Part shown: positions 1-9,917 of the stretch, piece by piece
How the letters are laid out: each line of letters begins with the position of its first letter
Numbering within the stretch: the first letter of the stretch is position 1
Source: Nematocida ironsii
Taxonomy: Eukaryota; Microsporidia
Direction: 5' to 3'
Length of the DNA: 64,000 nt
Assembly (NCBI GenBank): GCA_001642415.1
Contig: LTDK01000065.1
Location: 54,934-118,933 of the forward strand
Position numbers and translations under genes: made by a program
The notes under the pieces: generated by a model
Told to the model about the DNA's origin: nothing
Seen by the model: the letters and a program-made list of their open reading frames with translations, nothing else
Databases searched by the model: none

Positions 1-111
1 GACCGCAGCACACGCCAAATATTATTTTAGAGTGAAGTTTCTATTTACAGTGGAACATTCCAAATAATTTCATTCTGTTATTTTATGTTTTTAAAATAGA
101 AGTGCTGTTCA

Positions 112-1107
112 TTAATCGAACTTATTTAAAGTTCTTCTCAATGAGAAATATGGGCTTCTTTCTCTAAGAAGATCTCGAGCCTCATAGACGGCATTAGATA
201 GCCTTATTCCACCCGGTGACCCTAATAAATGCCTTGGTGGGTAGGGCGAGTGCATGGCTATTGGCGTCACAGGAGGCGGCGGAGCCATTCTACTTATAGG
301 CTCTTGCGGCACCACTTCTTTTTTATCGATGGTAGAGTTTAAGACAAGACTAGTTGATTGCTCTATTGAAGTATTTTGTACTGCTGATGGATTTTCCTCT
401 TTAATTGCACGTGCGAATGGGGATAGTGTACTGACCAGTGCCTGTTCATTTATACCATGGATTGAAAAGTCTTTATGACTAAATATAGTTTCTATTGAAT
501 CTGGCTCATACATATATGCACCAGTTGAAATAATACGATTTATATCTTCTTTAAGCTTAGAGTCATCATCAATATTCATGTTCAACAACTTATTCAAAAA
601 CAAGAACCGCGTGCGCATTGATGGTGTTCCATACATAAACGCCATGGTTGGAAAGTCTGGCCGGCATGTTTCTACTCTAATCTGGCTGTCATCAAAATTA
701 TTTATGCACAGTGTTTGGTCATTGTATGGCTTAATATAAAAACCACCCAAAGGTCTCTGTGCAAAAATCCACTGGTCGGTGCAGTTAGAAGTATCTTTGT
801 AGAGAATAGATTGAATAGTAAGCCCGCACAGTCCTAGTGACTGCCGCCCACGCGTCCAAATATTCACAGGCAGCGCGTTTTTAACTGGGTTCTCCTGTGG
901 CTGCGGGAAATATCTAATTTGAAAGCTGCACAGCGGATTGTCGCTGTCGTCTGTGCCTATTTTAAAGACTCCTGTTCCACCATATGTCTGCCAGCTAAGC
1001 AGTCTATTGGGCGCAGAATACCTCCATATATTTATGTTCTCTATTCTCTCTTCTGGGGTTATAGAATGTAACATCTGTAGAATCACTTTGCCAAATCGGG
1101 TAAGCAT
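112..1107 (-). CDS. Ricin-B-lectin-like protein (paralogue 1 of 3)
   Basis: 331-residue protein. Around residues 90-150 it carries two ricin-B (beta-trefoil)-like units, each a short Leu-Cys-Ile/Gly strand followed by a Cys about 15-20 residues later (LGLCGLTIQ...C and QTLCINNF...ETC). The tail is Pro-rich (APPPPVTP). The two neighbouring genes on the same strand share this plan, so the three look like a tandem family. In microsporidia such proteins are secreted and found on spore wall, polar tube or host side; location here is inferred. No signal peptide is visible at this Met and an in-frame stop lies just upstream (1111-1113), so the N-terminus may be eroded or this copy may differ from the others. 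Product class fairly sure, function not. Confidence 0.6.
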   Translation of the reverse strand: MLTRFGKVILQMLHSITPEERIENINIWRYSAPNRLLSWQTYGGTGVFKIGTDDSDNPLCSFQIRYFPQPQENPVKNALPVNIWTRGRQSLGLCGLTIQSILYKDTSNCTDQWIFAQRPLGGFYIKPYNDQTLCINNFDDSQIRVETCRPDFPTMAFMYGTPSMRTRFLFLNKLLNMNIDDDSKLKEDINRIISTGAYMYEPDSIETIFSHKDFSIHGINEQALVSTLSPFARAIKEENPSAVQNTSIEQSTSLVLNSTIDKKEVVPQEPISRMAPPPPVTPIAMHSPYPPRHLLGSPGGIRLSNAVYEARDLLRERSPYFSLRRTLNKFD

Positions 1108-2106
1108 ATATCAGATAAAATAAGTTGAAACGCTTTAGAGGCTTCCAGTTGAAACACTGCCCATTGTGAGTAATCATTGGTCATGCATCTGTAAAAGAGT
1201 AAAGCGCGCTATTAGAATCCTTTATACAGTAAATTCTGCTATAAGTACATGTTTTTAAGCCACTCGGTAAAATTATTAGATATGTACAATAAATAGTCCA
1301 TTATAAGTCGAACCTGTGTTAGTTGTATATTATTAAATAATGTATTTGTCTCTATGCTATAAAACAGAATGTTCTATTATACGTTTTTTTAATATTATAC
1401 GTAATATCTAATATTTGCATTTAAATATGTTTTTAAATAAACTTTCTGTCTGTTATATTTTATCGCTTTCTATAGATTGTATTGTGTGTGCTGTGCTTAT
1501 TGGATCGTCTTTTCTCTTTTCTATTTTATAAAACTTGAATTATTTCTCTATTCTTTTCTATTATTCCTTTGTTTTTTAAATTGGAAACTAATCCCTTCAA
1601 TTTTATATTACAATAAAAATATGAACATGTTTATTTTTATTTTTATTTTACAATATTCATTATACAAGAGTAAAAAATAAGATATAATTAGATAATTAAA
1701 AGTAAACTATTAAATACGCCATTATTATTTTTATACAAAAATCCACTAGAAACAGGGAGAATGCATTATGAGCCATAGAAAATAATTACATGATACCAGC
1801 AAGACACTCAATAGATGAGCTAGTCATACCATATACCAACAAACTGTTTACAAATTAAAAAACACCAATAAATAATAAATCCAATTAATTATTTTTTAAG
1901 AGTAGCTGTTATACCCTTTATATGTGTTAAAAATAGAAAACATTTAAATTTCTGGATATACTTAAACAGAGCTGTGCAATAACATTTATTAACTTTCGAT
2001 CAGTATACAACGCATGATAGCACAAACTTCGGGTTATTACTTGTCTCTACAATGGATATATCTAGTTGTTTATAATAAAGCAGAATATCTAAATACTTTA
2101 TGCTAT
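1108..2106. other. Intergenic, about 1 kb, no supported gene
   Basis: AT-rich spacer between two lectin-like genes on the minus strand. It holds one reverse-strand copy of the recurrent motif (TTCGGGTT at 2028-2035). The only longer ORF (1477-1680) encodes a Phe/Leu/Tyr-rich string typical of AT-rich noncoding DNA. No tRNA or other RNA is recognised. Confidence 0.6.
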
Positions 2107-3342
2107 TTATATGCGTAGATTAGAAGAATATTTCGGGGTTCTTTGCAATGTGGGGTTGTTGGGTCCAGGATTGTCTGGATATATACTGACAGATTTAGAT
2201 GGGACTAGCGAAGACTGCTGATTCAAAGGGGAGCCAGACAGTGGACTTGGGCGGTAGTTAAAAGAATTGCTGCCCATTCCGCTGGGTGGATTGTAAAGTG
2301 GGCTAGATGTATACAGTGGGGGTGGGGTACTATTGCGGCCGCTTGGATTGTATGAAGAAATATGGCTACTGTATCTTGGAGGGGGGCCATTAAATCCCGC
2401 AGGATAGTATGGCGCTGGCTGTGTGCTATATGGCGGGGGCGGTGCATTCGTATTAGTTAATGTGTATGGTGGCGGATTCTGCGCATATACAGGGTTAGTA
2501 GCATCTGGAACTGCCTGGTTTGGGCCATCCCCAATAAGAGGCCGGATCTCACTAGGTGGGTACCCAAAAAGCTTTTCTTGAATATGTATTAAAGACTGAC
2601 TCATTGCGCGAAGCATTTCAGTAATCATTGCCAGGTTTCGATTAGCAAGGGCTTGAGAAGTTGAGTTCTGTCCATTCGCATCTCCTGCTCCACTTGCTTC
2701 ATTTAACTCTTCAAGCTCTGCAACCTCATCTTTTGCCGGATGTATTTTTTTTATGATGTACCTCTGCTCAATCGTTTCGGAATTACATTTAGTAAGTTTT
2801 AAATTTGATCCTAGCAGCGTGCTGGGGGGCATGTTGGGATTGGTGGTGGCCTGCATGGGGACTATTGTCAAGCACATATTTTGATTGCTCATGGACATAA
2901 ACATGTAATGGTTGTCATTCTTTAAAAAAATCAAATGCCACAGCTGTGCATCAGGGTTTTTTTCCAATTTTCCCGCCATTGTAATGAACTGGTCTTTGAT
3001 GCCTGTCATGTACTTATTGTCTGTGTTTTTAAATGTAAACACCTGCTGCTCCTTTTTTTCTTTTTGCCGATTCACATATACCTTCGACATATTTTCCATA
3101 TTAAATACCATTGTGTCAATATCAATGGGATAGTTTACTTCTGGTGCAATTGCGCCAGAATTATCTACTTTCGGCCTTTCATCCTGCCGGTATTTTTCCA
3201 GCTTAAATTCATCTGCAGATACGTACATATCTTTTTCGTATATAGCAGGCTCAATCATAATGTGCTCTAAGTTGGCTGCCACCTGAGTGAGTACAAATAG
3301 CGCACAAGAGAATATTTTTACTCGGTTTAGCTTATCTTTCAT
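2107..3342 (-). CDS. Secreted ricin-B-lectin-like protein with Pro-rich PPxY tail (paralogue 2 of 3)
   Basis: I place the start at 3342, 18 codons inside the longest ORF (to 3396), because this Met is followed by a clear signal peptide (MKDKLNRVKIFSCALFVLTQ) ending near Ala-Ala-Asn; length is then 411 residues. A ricin-B-like unit follows: FTFKNTDNKYM, NMCLTIVPM, then a Cys in LTKCNSE. A coiled or helical stretch separates it from a tail rich in Pro/Tyr/Ser/Asn with repeated PPPY and PPPxY motifs. Known: ricin-B-like proteins are common exported microsporidian proteins. Inferred: spore-coat, polar-tube or host-exposed role; PPxY could bind WW-domain proteins. The motif ACCCGAAAT lies about 127 bp upstream of the chosen start. 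Confidence 0.75.
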   Translation of the reverse strand: MKDKLNRVKIFSCALFVLTQVAANLEHIMIEPAIYEKDMYVSADEFKLEKYRQDERPKVDNSGAIAPEVNYPIDIDTMVFNMENMSKVYVNRQKEKKEQQVFTFKNTDNKYMTGIKDQFITMAGKLEKNPDAQLWHLIFLKNDNHYMFMSMSNQNMCLTIVPMQATTNPNMPPSTLLGSNLKLTKCNSETIEQRYIIKKIHPAKDEVAELEELNEASGAGDANGQNSTSQALANRNLAMITEMLRAMSQSLIHIQEKLFGYPPSEIRPLIGDGPNQAVPDATNPVYAQNPPPYTLTNTNAPPPPYSTQPAPYYPAGFNGPPPRYSSHISSYNPSGRNSTPPPLYTSSPLYNPPSGMGSNSFNYRPSPLSGSPLNQQSSLVPSKSVSIYPDNPGPNNPTLQRTPKYSSNLRI

Positions 3343-3817
3343 GTTTGAGTTATACTTCCAAATGTTTGTAATAGTATTTGTAAAAACATGTTTCATGTCT
3401 TAGGCCAATTATGACACACACTCTAAAACAAAAAGGCACGCAAAATCTCACAAACACACTACTCTTCCACCCGAAATACTCAAAAAATCCAGATATTCCA
3501 CTTTCTAGCTATATCCTTGTATATTTAATTTAAATATATAAACTGCCTTTAAAATATTCAAAATATTCAAAACATATTACATAGTAGCATCAGTAGGCAT
3601 AAACTCTATTTAAATACAGTTAAGATATCTATATGAGTATTATTAAAAAGAAATAGCTCAAGCAGTTATCAATAAATATATACCACACGATTATAATAAA
3701 TAATAAATTTATTGAAGAAATACAACTTGATATTATAAAGACAGCAGGCAAGGCAATTGGCCCGAAATCAACGCAGAATATTATGTAAAAAGAAGATTAG
3801 ATCAGCCTGTCAAGCGA
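3343..3817. other. Intergenic with two copies of the CCCGAAAT motif
   Basis: AT-rich spacer between two lectin-like genes on the minus strand. CCCGAAAT occurs at about 3470-3477 and 3761-3768. No gene is seen. Confidence 0.5.
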
Positions 3818-5923
3818 CTAATAATCATAAGATTGGTGTCTTTTGTGCCGGTCATCAAAATGATTCTTTCTATAGGGAGATTCTTCATCATATTCTGCTG
3901 TATCGTGCTCTCTATAGTAGGGATCATCATGGGCTATTCGCCTTCTATGCCGATGAGATGGCAGCCTGGCTTCATCTAAATCATGTAATGGATAGCATTT
4001 CAGCTTTCTTCCATATTTATCATGCTTTATTCTGGGTTTTCTATGCTTATTCATAGTTCTATCTACATAGGAGCCATTTTCATAGTCGCAGTCTTGGTGA
4101 TCATCTGATATATAGGGCCTTCTTGGCCTGGGGGATGTATGGCGGTCGACCGCGTGCCTTCTGTGCCTTGGTCCATGCTCTTCTATATTTTCATCATGCC
4201 TAGGATGCCTGTAGTGATGAGGGTGCATTGGGTGTCTTTGGTGATGTGAATTAATGCCATCTTGTTGATGGTGACGAGAATATTCATTGTGCGGTGTATT
4301 GTTTCTGTGTGTGTGGGTATTATTTGGAGAATATTCTCTGGAGTTCTTCTGATATGCCTGTTCCATGTGCTGCTTTATAAGTTTTTGAAGCTCGTCCGGG
4401 CTCATGCTTGAGATATTGTTAGATGGCGCGCATATACCGAATTCGCTGAATGATTCACTGCAGAAAGATTTTAATGTTTTAACTATGTCCTTGAGCTTCC
4501 CAATGTTATTTCCAAGGTCGTGTAGATCAATTACACCCTTACCTCTGTTCATGGCAGCTATCATGTTATTATGGAACTGATTTCCTCTCCATGGGCCATT
4601 GTTGCCATTGTTAGCTCCTGGGCCATAGCCATTATTTCCATTGTTGCCTCCCCAGCCACCATTATTATTTCCATTGTTGCCCCCTGGGCCATATCCACTG
4701 CCATTATTACCTCCCCATGAACCATTATTATTTCCATTATTAGATCCAGGACCATACCCATTGTTTCCATTATTGCCTCCCCATCCGTTACCTCCATTAT
4801 TATGGTTGCCATTTCCAGCCCAGCCATTGTTATTATTAAAGCCTGGGCCATATCCATTGCCATTATTAACTCCCCATGGACCATTATTGTTTCCATTATT
4901 AAACCCTGGGCCATATCCGTTGTTATGGTTTCCATTGTTGCCTCCCCAGCCATTATTTCCATTGTTAAACCCTGGACCATTGCCATTATTAACTCCCTGG
5001 CCATTTCCATTGTTGTTTGCAGTTGGCGGGCAGTATGGATTATACCCATTTGCACCGGTTTTATTAGGCCAGTATTGATTTCCCGGCCCATATAGTCCGT
5101 TTGTCGGTGTGTTAGAGCCATTCCACGGTTGTCTGTTGTTATGCCCCCAGTGTGAATTCATGCTGCTTGGATCATTTGGATTTCCATTCTTCCCATACCC
5201 ATCGTTTTGTTGCGGCCAGGTGCGGCCTTGCTCATCTGGAGGTGTATCTTGGCTGTTGCCAGTTCCGGCCAACCCATTCATCATCCACTCCGGCAAAGAC
5301 CCACCACCTCCCCCAGAGCCCTGCATCTCATACGCCAGCAGCTGACTTCCTGATAGATATAGGTGCTTGTACGGATCGTCTGCAACCTCTAGCATATCAA
5401 ATCGGTGCTCTGGCGTGGACTTGCTGCATGACTCCATGGTCAGTATACCATTATCGGTTGTTCTAACCAAACAATACTCACTGTCTTTGTCTTGTAGTTT
5501 ATACCCATTTACAAAAGGCTTAATTTGCCATTCCATTGTGTATGCGCTCGGACTGCTGTCTGCCTTACAGGCCGTAACTTTATAGTCATTCCGAACTACA
5601 CATAAAAGTTTCTGCGTTTTGTTTTTAAGAGAGGCCCTGCGGTCTCCTGGCTTAATAAGTATTTTGTATGTGTCCCCGCCCCCACCGGTCTTAGATAGAA
5701 CCATAATTGCATTAATGTGCTGCTTGTTTTTCTTTATTGCCTGAAGATTTAGAAAGCGAATGCCCTGTACATGGTGATCATATATAAGACGATAGGTGGG
5801 TTGCGATGTGTTATATATTGTAACTTCTTTTTTATCAAGAGTCCCGACGTAGTTTGCATCTGGATAAGTCTCTCCAACGCCTGAGGATATTCCTAGAAAC
5901 TTCAAAAAGCTTGACCATTTCAT
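3818..5923 (-). CDS. Ricin-B-lectin-like protein with Asn-Gly repeats and His-rich tail (paralogue 3 of 3)
   Basis: 701 residues. Residues about 20-190 form a ricin-B-like domain, with units ending in KLLCVVRNDYKVTAC and YCLVRTTDNGILTMESC. Residues about 235-455 are Asn/Gly repeats built around YGPGxNNGN and GWGGNNGN. A short ordered segment with two Cys follows, then a tail strongly enriched in His, Arg, Asn and Tyr. A short hydrophobic start (SSFLKFLGISSGVG) may act as a weak signal peptide. Known: several microsporidian polar-tube and spore proteins combine secretion with low-complexity Gly/Asn or His-rich regions, and lectin-like members occur among them. A polar-tube or spore-wall role is therefore plausible but not shown. 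The repeat DNA is open in several frames; only this frame has the lectin domain. Confidence 0.75.
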   Translation of the reverse strand: MKWSSFLKFLGISSGVGETYPDANYVGTLDKKEVTIYNTSQPTYRLIYDHHVQGIRFLNLQAIKKNKQHINAIMVLSKTGGGGDTYKILIKPGDRRASLKNKTQKLLCVVRNDYKVTACKADSSPSAYTMEWQIKPFVNGYKLQDKDSEYCLVRTTDNGILTMESCSKSTPEHRFDMLEVADDPYKHLYLSGSQLLAYEMQGSGGGGGSLPEWMMNGLAGTGNSQDTPPDEQGRTWPQQNDGYGKNGNPNDPSSMNSHWGHNNRQPWNGSNTPTNGLYGPGNQYWPNKTGANGYNPYCPPTANNNGNGQGVNNGNGPGFNNGNNGWGGNNGNHNNGYGPGFNNGNNNGPWGVNNGNGYGPGFNNNNGWAGNGNHNNGGNGWGGNNGNNGYGPGSNNGNNNGSWGGNNGSGYGPGGNNGNNNGGWGGNNGNNGYGPGANNGNNGPWRGNQFHNNMIAAMNRGKGVIDLHDLGNNIGKLKDIVKTLKSFCSESFSEFGICAPSNNISSMSPDELQKLIKQHMEQAYQKNSREYSPNNTHTHRNNTPHNEYSRHHQQDGINSHHQRHPMHPHHYRHPRHDENIEEHGPRHRRHAVDRHTSPRPRRPYISDDHQDCDYENGSYVDRTMNKHRKPRIKHDKYGRKLKCYPLHDLDEARLPSHRHRRRIAHDDPYYREHDTAEYDEESPYRKNHFDDRHKRHQSYDY
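4570..5020 (-). repeat. In-gene tandem repeat encoding Asn/Gly units
   Basis: The DNA is an imperfect tandem array (recurring ccattattaxxtcccca and gggccatatcc blocks) encoding about six YGPGxNNGN-type units separated by GWGGNNGN-type units. Such arrays change length readily, so copy number may vary between isolates. Confidence 0.8.
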
Positions 5924-6805
5924 GCAAAGAACTTAGTCCAACTATATATATCTTCTAACACTAATTCATTGGTGGCAATTTCACTTTCATTACTGATAGC
6001 AGTGCATTGGTGCCTTTTCTGTTTCAAAAAGAAATGTTTCACACCGCAGCATCTATCTTTATGAAGGCCTACCCAAATAAAAGAAAACTGTAACCGTTAC
6101 AGATAGTTGCTAAATGCAAAAAGCCCTGCTATGACATATGTAACAATTTACATACCCTTATATTATTCAATGCAAAGTGCATGCCGTATCCTATCTTCTC
6201 TTCTTTATATTTGCCTGTTCTCTGTCAATGCAGAAATACTTCTAATTTTTTATATTTTAGAATTGCTTACATTTGATACAGAAATACCTTTAAATTTGTA
6301 GGCTTTTTGTTTTTTCATAGCAATAGCTGCTATTTGCAATTATTGTATTTAAAATATGCATCGACACATAAATATATCCACATGCAAATTTACTCTTTCT
6401 CACATAAATAAAACTTCACCAAAAAATTACAATAGGTACCATATACATTGGGCATAATCCAAAGATATATGAATAGTGCACTCCATTAGAGGCAGTTAAA
6501 ATTAATAGCATACTCAATTTATCTGAAATAACCCGAAAATTTGTAAAATTCATTATAATGGACACAAGTAGAAAAAACCTATTCCTTGTATTCCTATCCT
6601 AAAGTAAAATAAATTGGAAGCTTGCTAGACTGCCAATGTATTATGGCTCTTATAATAAAATATTCAATTTATTTTTCTATTAAGAAATGCACTTCAGTTA
6701 TACGCAAATAAATATAGCCATTCTCTATTTATGATATTTTCATTACAATTGCATATTTCTAGTTGTATGTATATTAACTAGTGTGTTCTATGCAATGCGA
6801 CATGC
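5924..6805. other. Intergenic, about 880 bp
   Basis: AT-rich region upstream of the third lectin-like gene and downstream of the acyltransferase gene. It contains AACCCGAAAAT at 6530-6540. The small ORF at 6107-6301 has no recognisable features and is not called. Confidence 0.5.
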
Positions 6806-7840
6806 CTAATCATCTATACTTGATTTTCTAGCCGTCTCTGGTAGAAGAGTAGGCGTTAGCTGGTCACCCCACCGCTTTATTTCTTTCATTTCTTCTGGAC
6901 TTTTACAGTGCTTCAAGTATCCATTCCATACAAGATTCTTTAGTCCTGCTTTCTCTGATATCAACTTTTTGACACGAGTTGCAAATTCTGCAGCACTTTC
7001 ATTCTCTTCTGCTTTCATAGGGGGCAGCCACCAAACAGACACCTCTGTGCGCCATCTTGTAATAAGATATATAAAGTGTTTGGTAAATGACTGCTTCTTT
7101 GTGTTCCAGTACGGGTCTCCTAAATTTTTATTGTATTTTATTGCAACTGGGCATACAGGGACTCCCAGCTCAAAAGCCCCCTTTTGAAACATAACGGTAT
7201 ATTCGTTGTTTACACATGTTCCTTCTGGAAACACAATTATTGATGCATTTTGCGCAAGCTTTCGAATCTCTTCTTTTACCTCATTTCGATTTGCTTTTAT
7301 CTTTCTTTCAAACTGCACAGACCCACTTACCAATTTTAAAAGCATGGACATAAACCCATCCTGTCTCTGTGCAATGACAGAGTGTGCAAAACGATGGCTG
7401 CTCAGGATTATATAGTCCATATATGTAGTATGGTTTGCTATGTATACATGTGGATAGTCTGGCTTTTTTTTGTTTCCGTAGTGCTTTGCCCGCACACCCA
7501 TTGCCCAAAGTAGCCCTTTACATGCTAACTTAAGAAGAAGATTGCTTCCTATCCCCCTAAGGACTACCCGTGACAGTATAATTAAAATGGAGTAGAACAA
7601 AAGTATAACTAGTGTGGCGGGCAGGCGTAGTGGCAAAATTAAGCTGTACCGGCAAAACATACTCCAGCCATACGAAACTGTGAATTCTGTCTTTGTTTCT
7701 TTCTGCTGAAAACACGAAGAAAACTCGTCTTGTATCAAAGCCTTTCCTGCAAGCGCCGTACAGTAAAGAATGTCTCTAAGAATGGGAAGAGGCCTTGTTT
7801 CCTTGCTTACAGAAGGATGAAAGTTCTCTGGATTTTTCAT
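6806..7840 (-). CDS. Glycerol-3-phosphate acyltransferase, GPAT3/4-type (PlsC family)
   Basis: Transfers an acyl chain from acyl-CoA to glycerol-3-phosphate (or lysophosphatidate), the first steps of phospholipid synthesis in the ER membrane. The PlsC block I NHxxxxD is at residues 136-142 (His137, Asp142) and block III FPEGT at 204-208, followed by CVNNEYTVMFQKGAFE and PVAIKYN. That extended block and the later YWNTKK and WWLPPM segments match GPAT3/4 (AGPAT6/9) better than short LPAATs. Two hydrophobic segments precede the catalytic region (about 60-105). At 344 residues it is shorter than animal GPAT3/4 by loss of the N-terminal extension. A small membrane-protein ORF lies divergently upstream. 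Substrate choice (G3P or LPA) cannot be fixed from sequence. Confidence 0.85.
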   Translation of the reverse strand: MKNPENFHPSVSKETRPLPILRDILYCTALAGKALIQDEFSSCFQQKETKTEFTVSYGWSMFCRYSLILPLRLPATLVILLFYSILIILSRVVLRGIGSNLLLKLACKGLLWAMGVRAKHYGNKKKPDYPHVYIANHTTYMDYIILSSHRFAHSVIAQRQDGFMSMLLKLVSGSVQFERKIKANRNEVKEEIRKLAQNASIIVFPEGTCVNNEYTVMFQKGAFELGVPVCPVAIKYNKNLGDPYWNTKKQSFTKHFIYLITRWRTEVSVWWLPPMKAEENESAAEFATRVKKLISEKAGLKNLVWNGYLKHCKSPEEMKEIKRWGDQLTPTLLPETARKSSIDD

Positions 7841-7946
7841 AAATAAATTTTAATATCTTTTTATTTATGCAGTTCTTCTGTTTATTGCCATCTGTGAGTA
7901 CTGCTCATTTCGACTTGCATATATTATTTTTAGTCTTTTTCTTTTT

Positions 7947-8156
7947 ATGCTACATTTGTACAAAGAGATAGCAGGGTTTCTAATAGAATGGATTCTTCAT
8001 TTGTTTGGGTTTTTTGTTGCACTCTGGATAGTATACGCAATTCGAGAGGCTTTATTAGATCATGCAGCTCCAAAATATAGGCCATCAGAAGTTGCCACTT
8101 TTCTTCCTCCCACCTGCTATATACGCTCTCTTAAAAAGCAACGATATGATTTATAG
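7947..8156 (+). CDS. Small single-pass membrane protein (hypothetical)
   Basis: 69 residues: one hydrophobic helix at about residues 9-35 (GFLIEWILHLFGFFVALWIV) and then a basic, Pro-containing soluble tail. It is divergent from the acyltransferase gene, with start codons about 106 bp apart. The non-repetitive tail makes chance less likely, but I recognise no family. It could be a small ER or membrane-complex subunit. Confidence 0.45.
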   Translation: MLHLYKEIAGFLIEWILHLFGFFVALWIVYAIREALLDHAAPKYRPSEVATFLPPTCYIRSLKKQRYDL

Positions 8157-8231
8157 TGTGCCTTGTATTTATTATTTCACACAAGAATCTGTTTAAGATG
8201 CGCGCACTAAATATCTTATCTAATTTCAAAT

Positions 8232-8423
8232 TGTTGGTTTTGGATAGTGAGATCCAGAATAGAAACGATTTGTATGCTGTCAATATATATGTGGGTATCA
8301 TTTGTGATGGGAATAGGCGTGTTGCTATCATAAATGATGGGGCCAAAAACTATATAAGAGTTTTTGTATTTCAATAAATAGCAAATTTTCACATGCCAAA
8401 GCTTTCAAGTAAAAAACAGCTAA
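8232..8423 (+). mobile_element. Solo LTR-like segment
   Basis: About 190 bp align by eye, over the full length and in the same orientation, with 58715-58907, which precedes a broken retroviral-type Gag reading frame. The segment starts TGTTGG, has a TATA-like TATATAAG at 8351-8358 and AATAAA at 8373-8378, in the order expected for U3-R-U5 of an LTR. Shared blocks include GATCCAGAATAG, TTCAATAAATA and AAAACAGCTA. No coding part follows, so it looks like a solo LTR or a truncated insertion. The short ORF 8156-8377 runs through it and is not a gene. Confidence 0.6.
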
Positions 8424-8464
8424 ACCTATCCTCTATTTATTAAGTTAAATGCGTATATTTGTTT

Positions 8465-9436
8465 TTAAATGCATATTCTTTTTTTATCTTTTTGGTCTAT
8501 CTCCTCTTTACTTGCCCAGCCAATTGTTTGATTTAATGTAAGAACAATTAGCAAAAACGCATATGCCCCTATCATAGCAGCTTGCATCCCCAGTGTTATT
8601 TGTTCATACAATGTATAATAATCAACAAGATCACTCTTATACCGACTATAATCCTTATCAATTATAGAATCATCAGACAACTGAATGATATTATATGCCA
8701 ATAAAACACACATTATAGATATAATACTCAGTCTAATCAGCAAGCTAACGACTTTGAAGGCCCTTTCTAAAATATTTAATATTATTACTGCTGCATATAG
8801 AGATGTTTCAATATAAAAAAATGCCACATCAACTACTAAATAGTATTTACGTATTATAGAGGAAACAAATAGCTGAATATTAATCTTAAAGAATGTATAT
8901 GTTGATTTTTCTAGTGCGATTTGAACATTATAGCTTGGCCCATATGATTTATAATAGAACCAACCAATATCAGCTTGTAATTCCCCTGTAAAGCATATTA
9001 TATAAAGAAGTATTACACCACATATAACTATAAAAAAAAGATTTGATATATAAAGTACTTGTGGTCCTTCAAATTTCAGCATAAATGATACAACCACATA
9101 AAAAACATTCACAACTGTTGTCACAAGTGTAGCAAGAAATACCTGGAAAATATCTCTTTCAAGAAGCCCTTGTACAATGATAAGTGCATAGATTAGAATT
9201 ATGTTATGTTGAACAACAATGCTTAACTCTACTCCTGTTTTTAAATTGGATACTTCCTTATTTTTGTCCACAAAGTAAACAATAACTGTAAAAACAAGAT
9301 GCGCAATGATTGCTATTGTCATACATAAAATAACCAATATAAGCTTTGTTGATATTTTTCTTTGCACATAACAACCTGTTGTATCATATGCCATCAAATT
9401 GCGTACATAAACATTTAAATAATTAAAAAGAACCAA
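8465..9436 (-). CDS. Multi-pass membrane protein, unknown
   Basis: 323 residues with about seven to eight hydrophobic helices spread over the whole length and a short charged C-terminus (ASKEEIDQKDKKRICI). The start may be the internal Met at 9394 (MAYDTTGCYVQRK), which leaves a more usual cytosolic N-terminus before the first helix. No family is recognised; no transporter signature is visible. A second orphan of similar style lies at 60.3 kb, but I see no convincing alignment between them. A degenerate motif (ATAACCCAAAAT) lies about 40 bp upstream. Confidence 0.7.
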   Translation of the reverse strand: MVLFNYLNVYVRNLMAYDTTGCYVQRKISTKLILVILCMTIAIIAHLVFTVIVYFVDKNKEVSNLKTGVELSIVVQHNIILIYALIIVQGLLERDIFQVFLATLVTTVVNVFYVVVSFMLKFEGPQVLYISNLFFIVICGVILLYIICFTGELQADIGWFYYKSYGPSYNVQIALEKSTYTFFKINIQLFVSSIIRKYYLVVDVAFFYIETSLYAAVIILNILERAFKVVSLLIRLSIISIMCVLLAYNIIQLSDDSIIDKDYSRYKSDLVDYYTLYEQITLGMQAAMIGAYAFLLIVLTLNQTIGWASKEEIDQKDKKRICI

Positions 9437-9917
9437 CCAAATAGCCTGAAATATAAAATTAACCTTATATAACCCAAAATACCAAAATATTTATAAAGGC
9501 ATAACAAATATATATTATAGGCGCTAAACTGAAATAATTCAAATAGCAAAACGACTTAAAAATAATTTTGCATTTTTGGAATTATTTCATGCTTAGAAGC
9601 AGTACTATTTATTTAGAAAATATTTTAGCTTATTTTAGTATAAATGGGGATTTGTTCCTTTAAGTCAATTCTTACTATAATTTAGAATTATTCTTATTTT
9701 TGATATTTCTCTGTTCTGGTTGGAATAGAACATTTGCCAGAATATTGCACTTTACTATTTTCTTGTTATAAATTATATTATAGCTTTAAATGTAAAGTAA
9801 GTACAGATTTATTCTTAACTTTATCTGCTGTAACAGCTGTGTTTTATAGGACAGTATGGTGGGTATTTTATTATTAATCATGCAGTGTTATAAATATTTT
9901 ATACCATGATATAATGC
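9437..9917. other. Intergenic, about 480 bp
   Basis: AT-rich spacer upstream of the multi-pass orphan. It contains ATAACCCAAAAT near 9469-9480. Nothing else is recognised. Confidence 0.5.

Noticed and set aside
1083..1182. Possible frameshifted N-terminal extension of the first lectin-like gene
   Set aside because: An upstream open stretch in another frame has no signal peptide or lectin features and ends at once.
1477..1680. 67-codon plus-strand ORF
   Set aside because: Phe/Leu/Tyr/Ile string typical of AT-rich noncoding DNA, no features.
4561..5121. 186-codon minus-strand ORF and 145-codon plus-strand ORF over the Asn-Gly repeat
   Set aside because: Both are frame shadows of the repeat DNA; only the frame with the lectin domain encodes a sensible protein.
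6107..6301. 64-codon plus-strand ORF
   Set aside because: Hydrophobic low-information sequence with no start context or family.
8156..8377. 73-codon plus-strand ORF
   Set aside because: Lies almost wholly in the LTR-like segment that is noncoding at its 58.7-kb copy.
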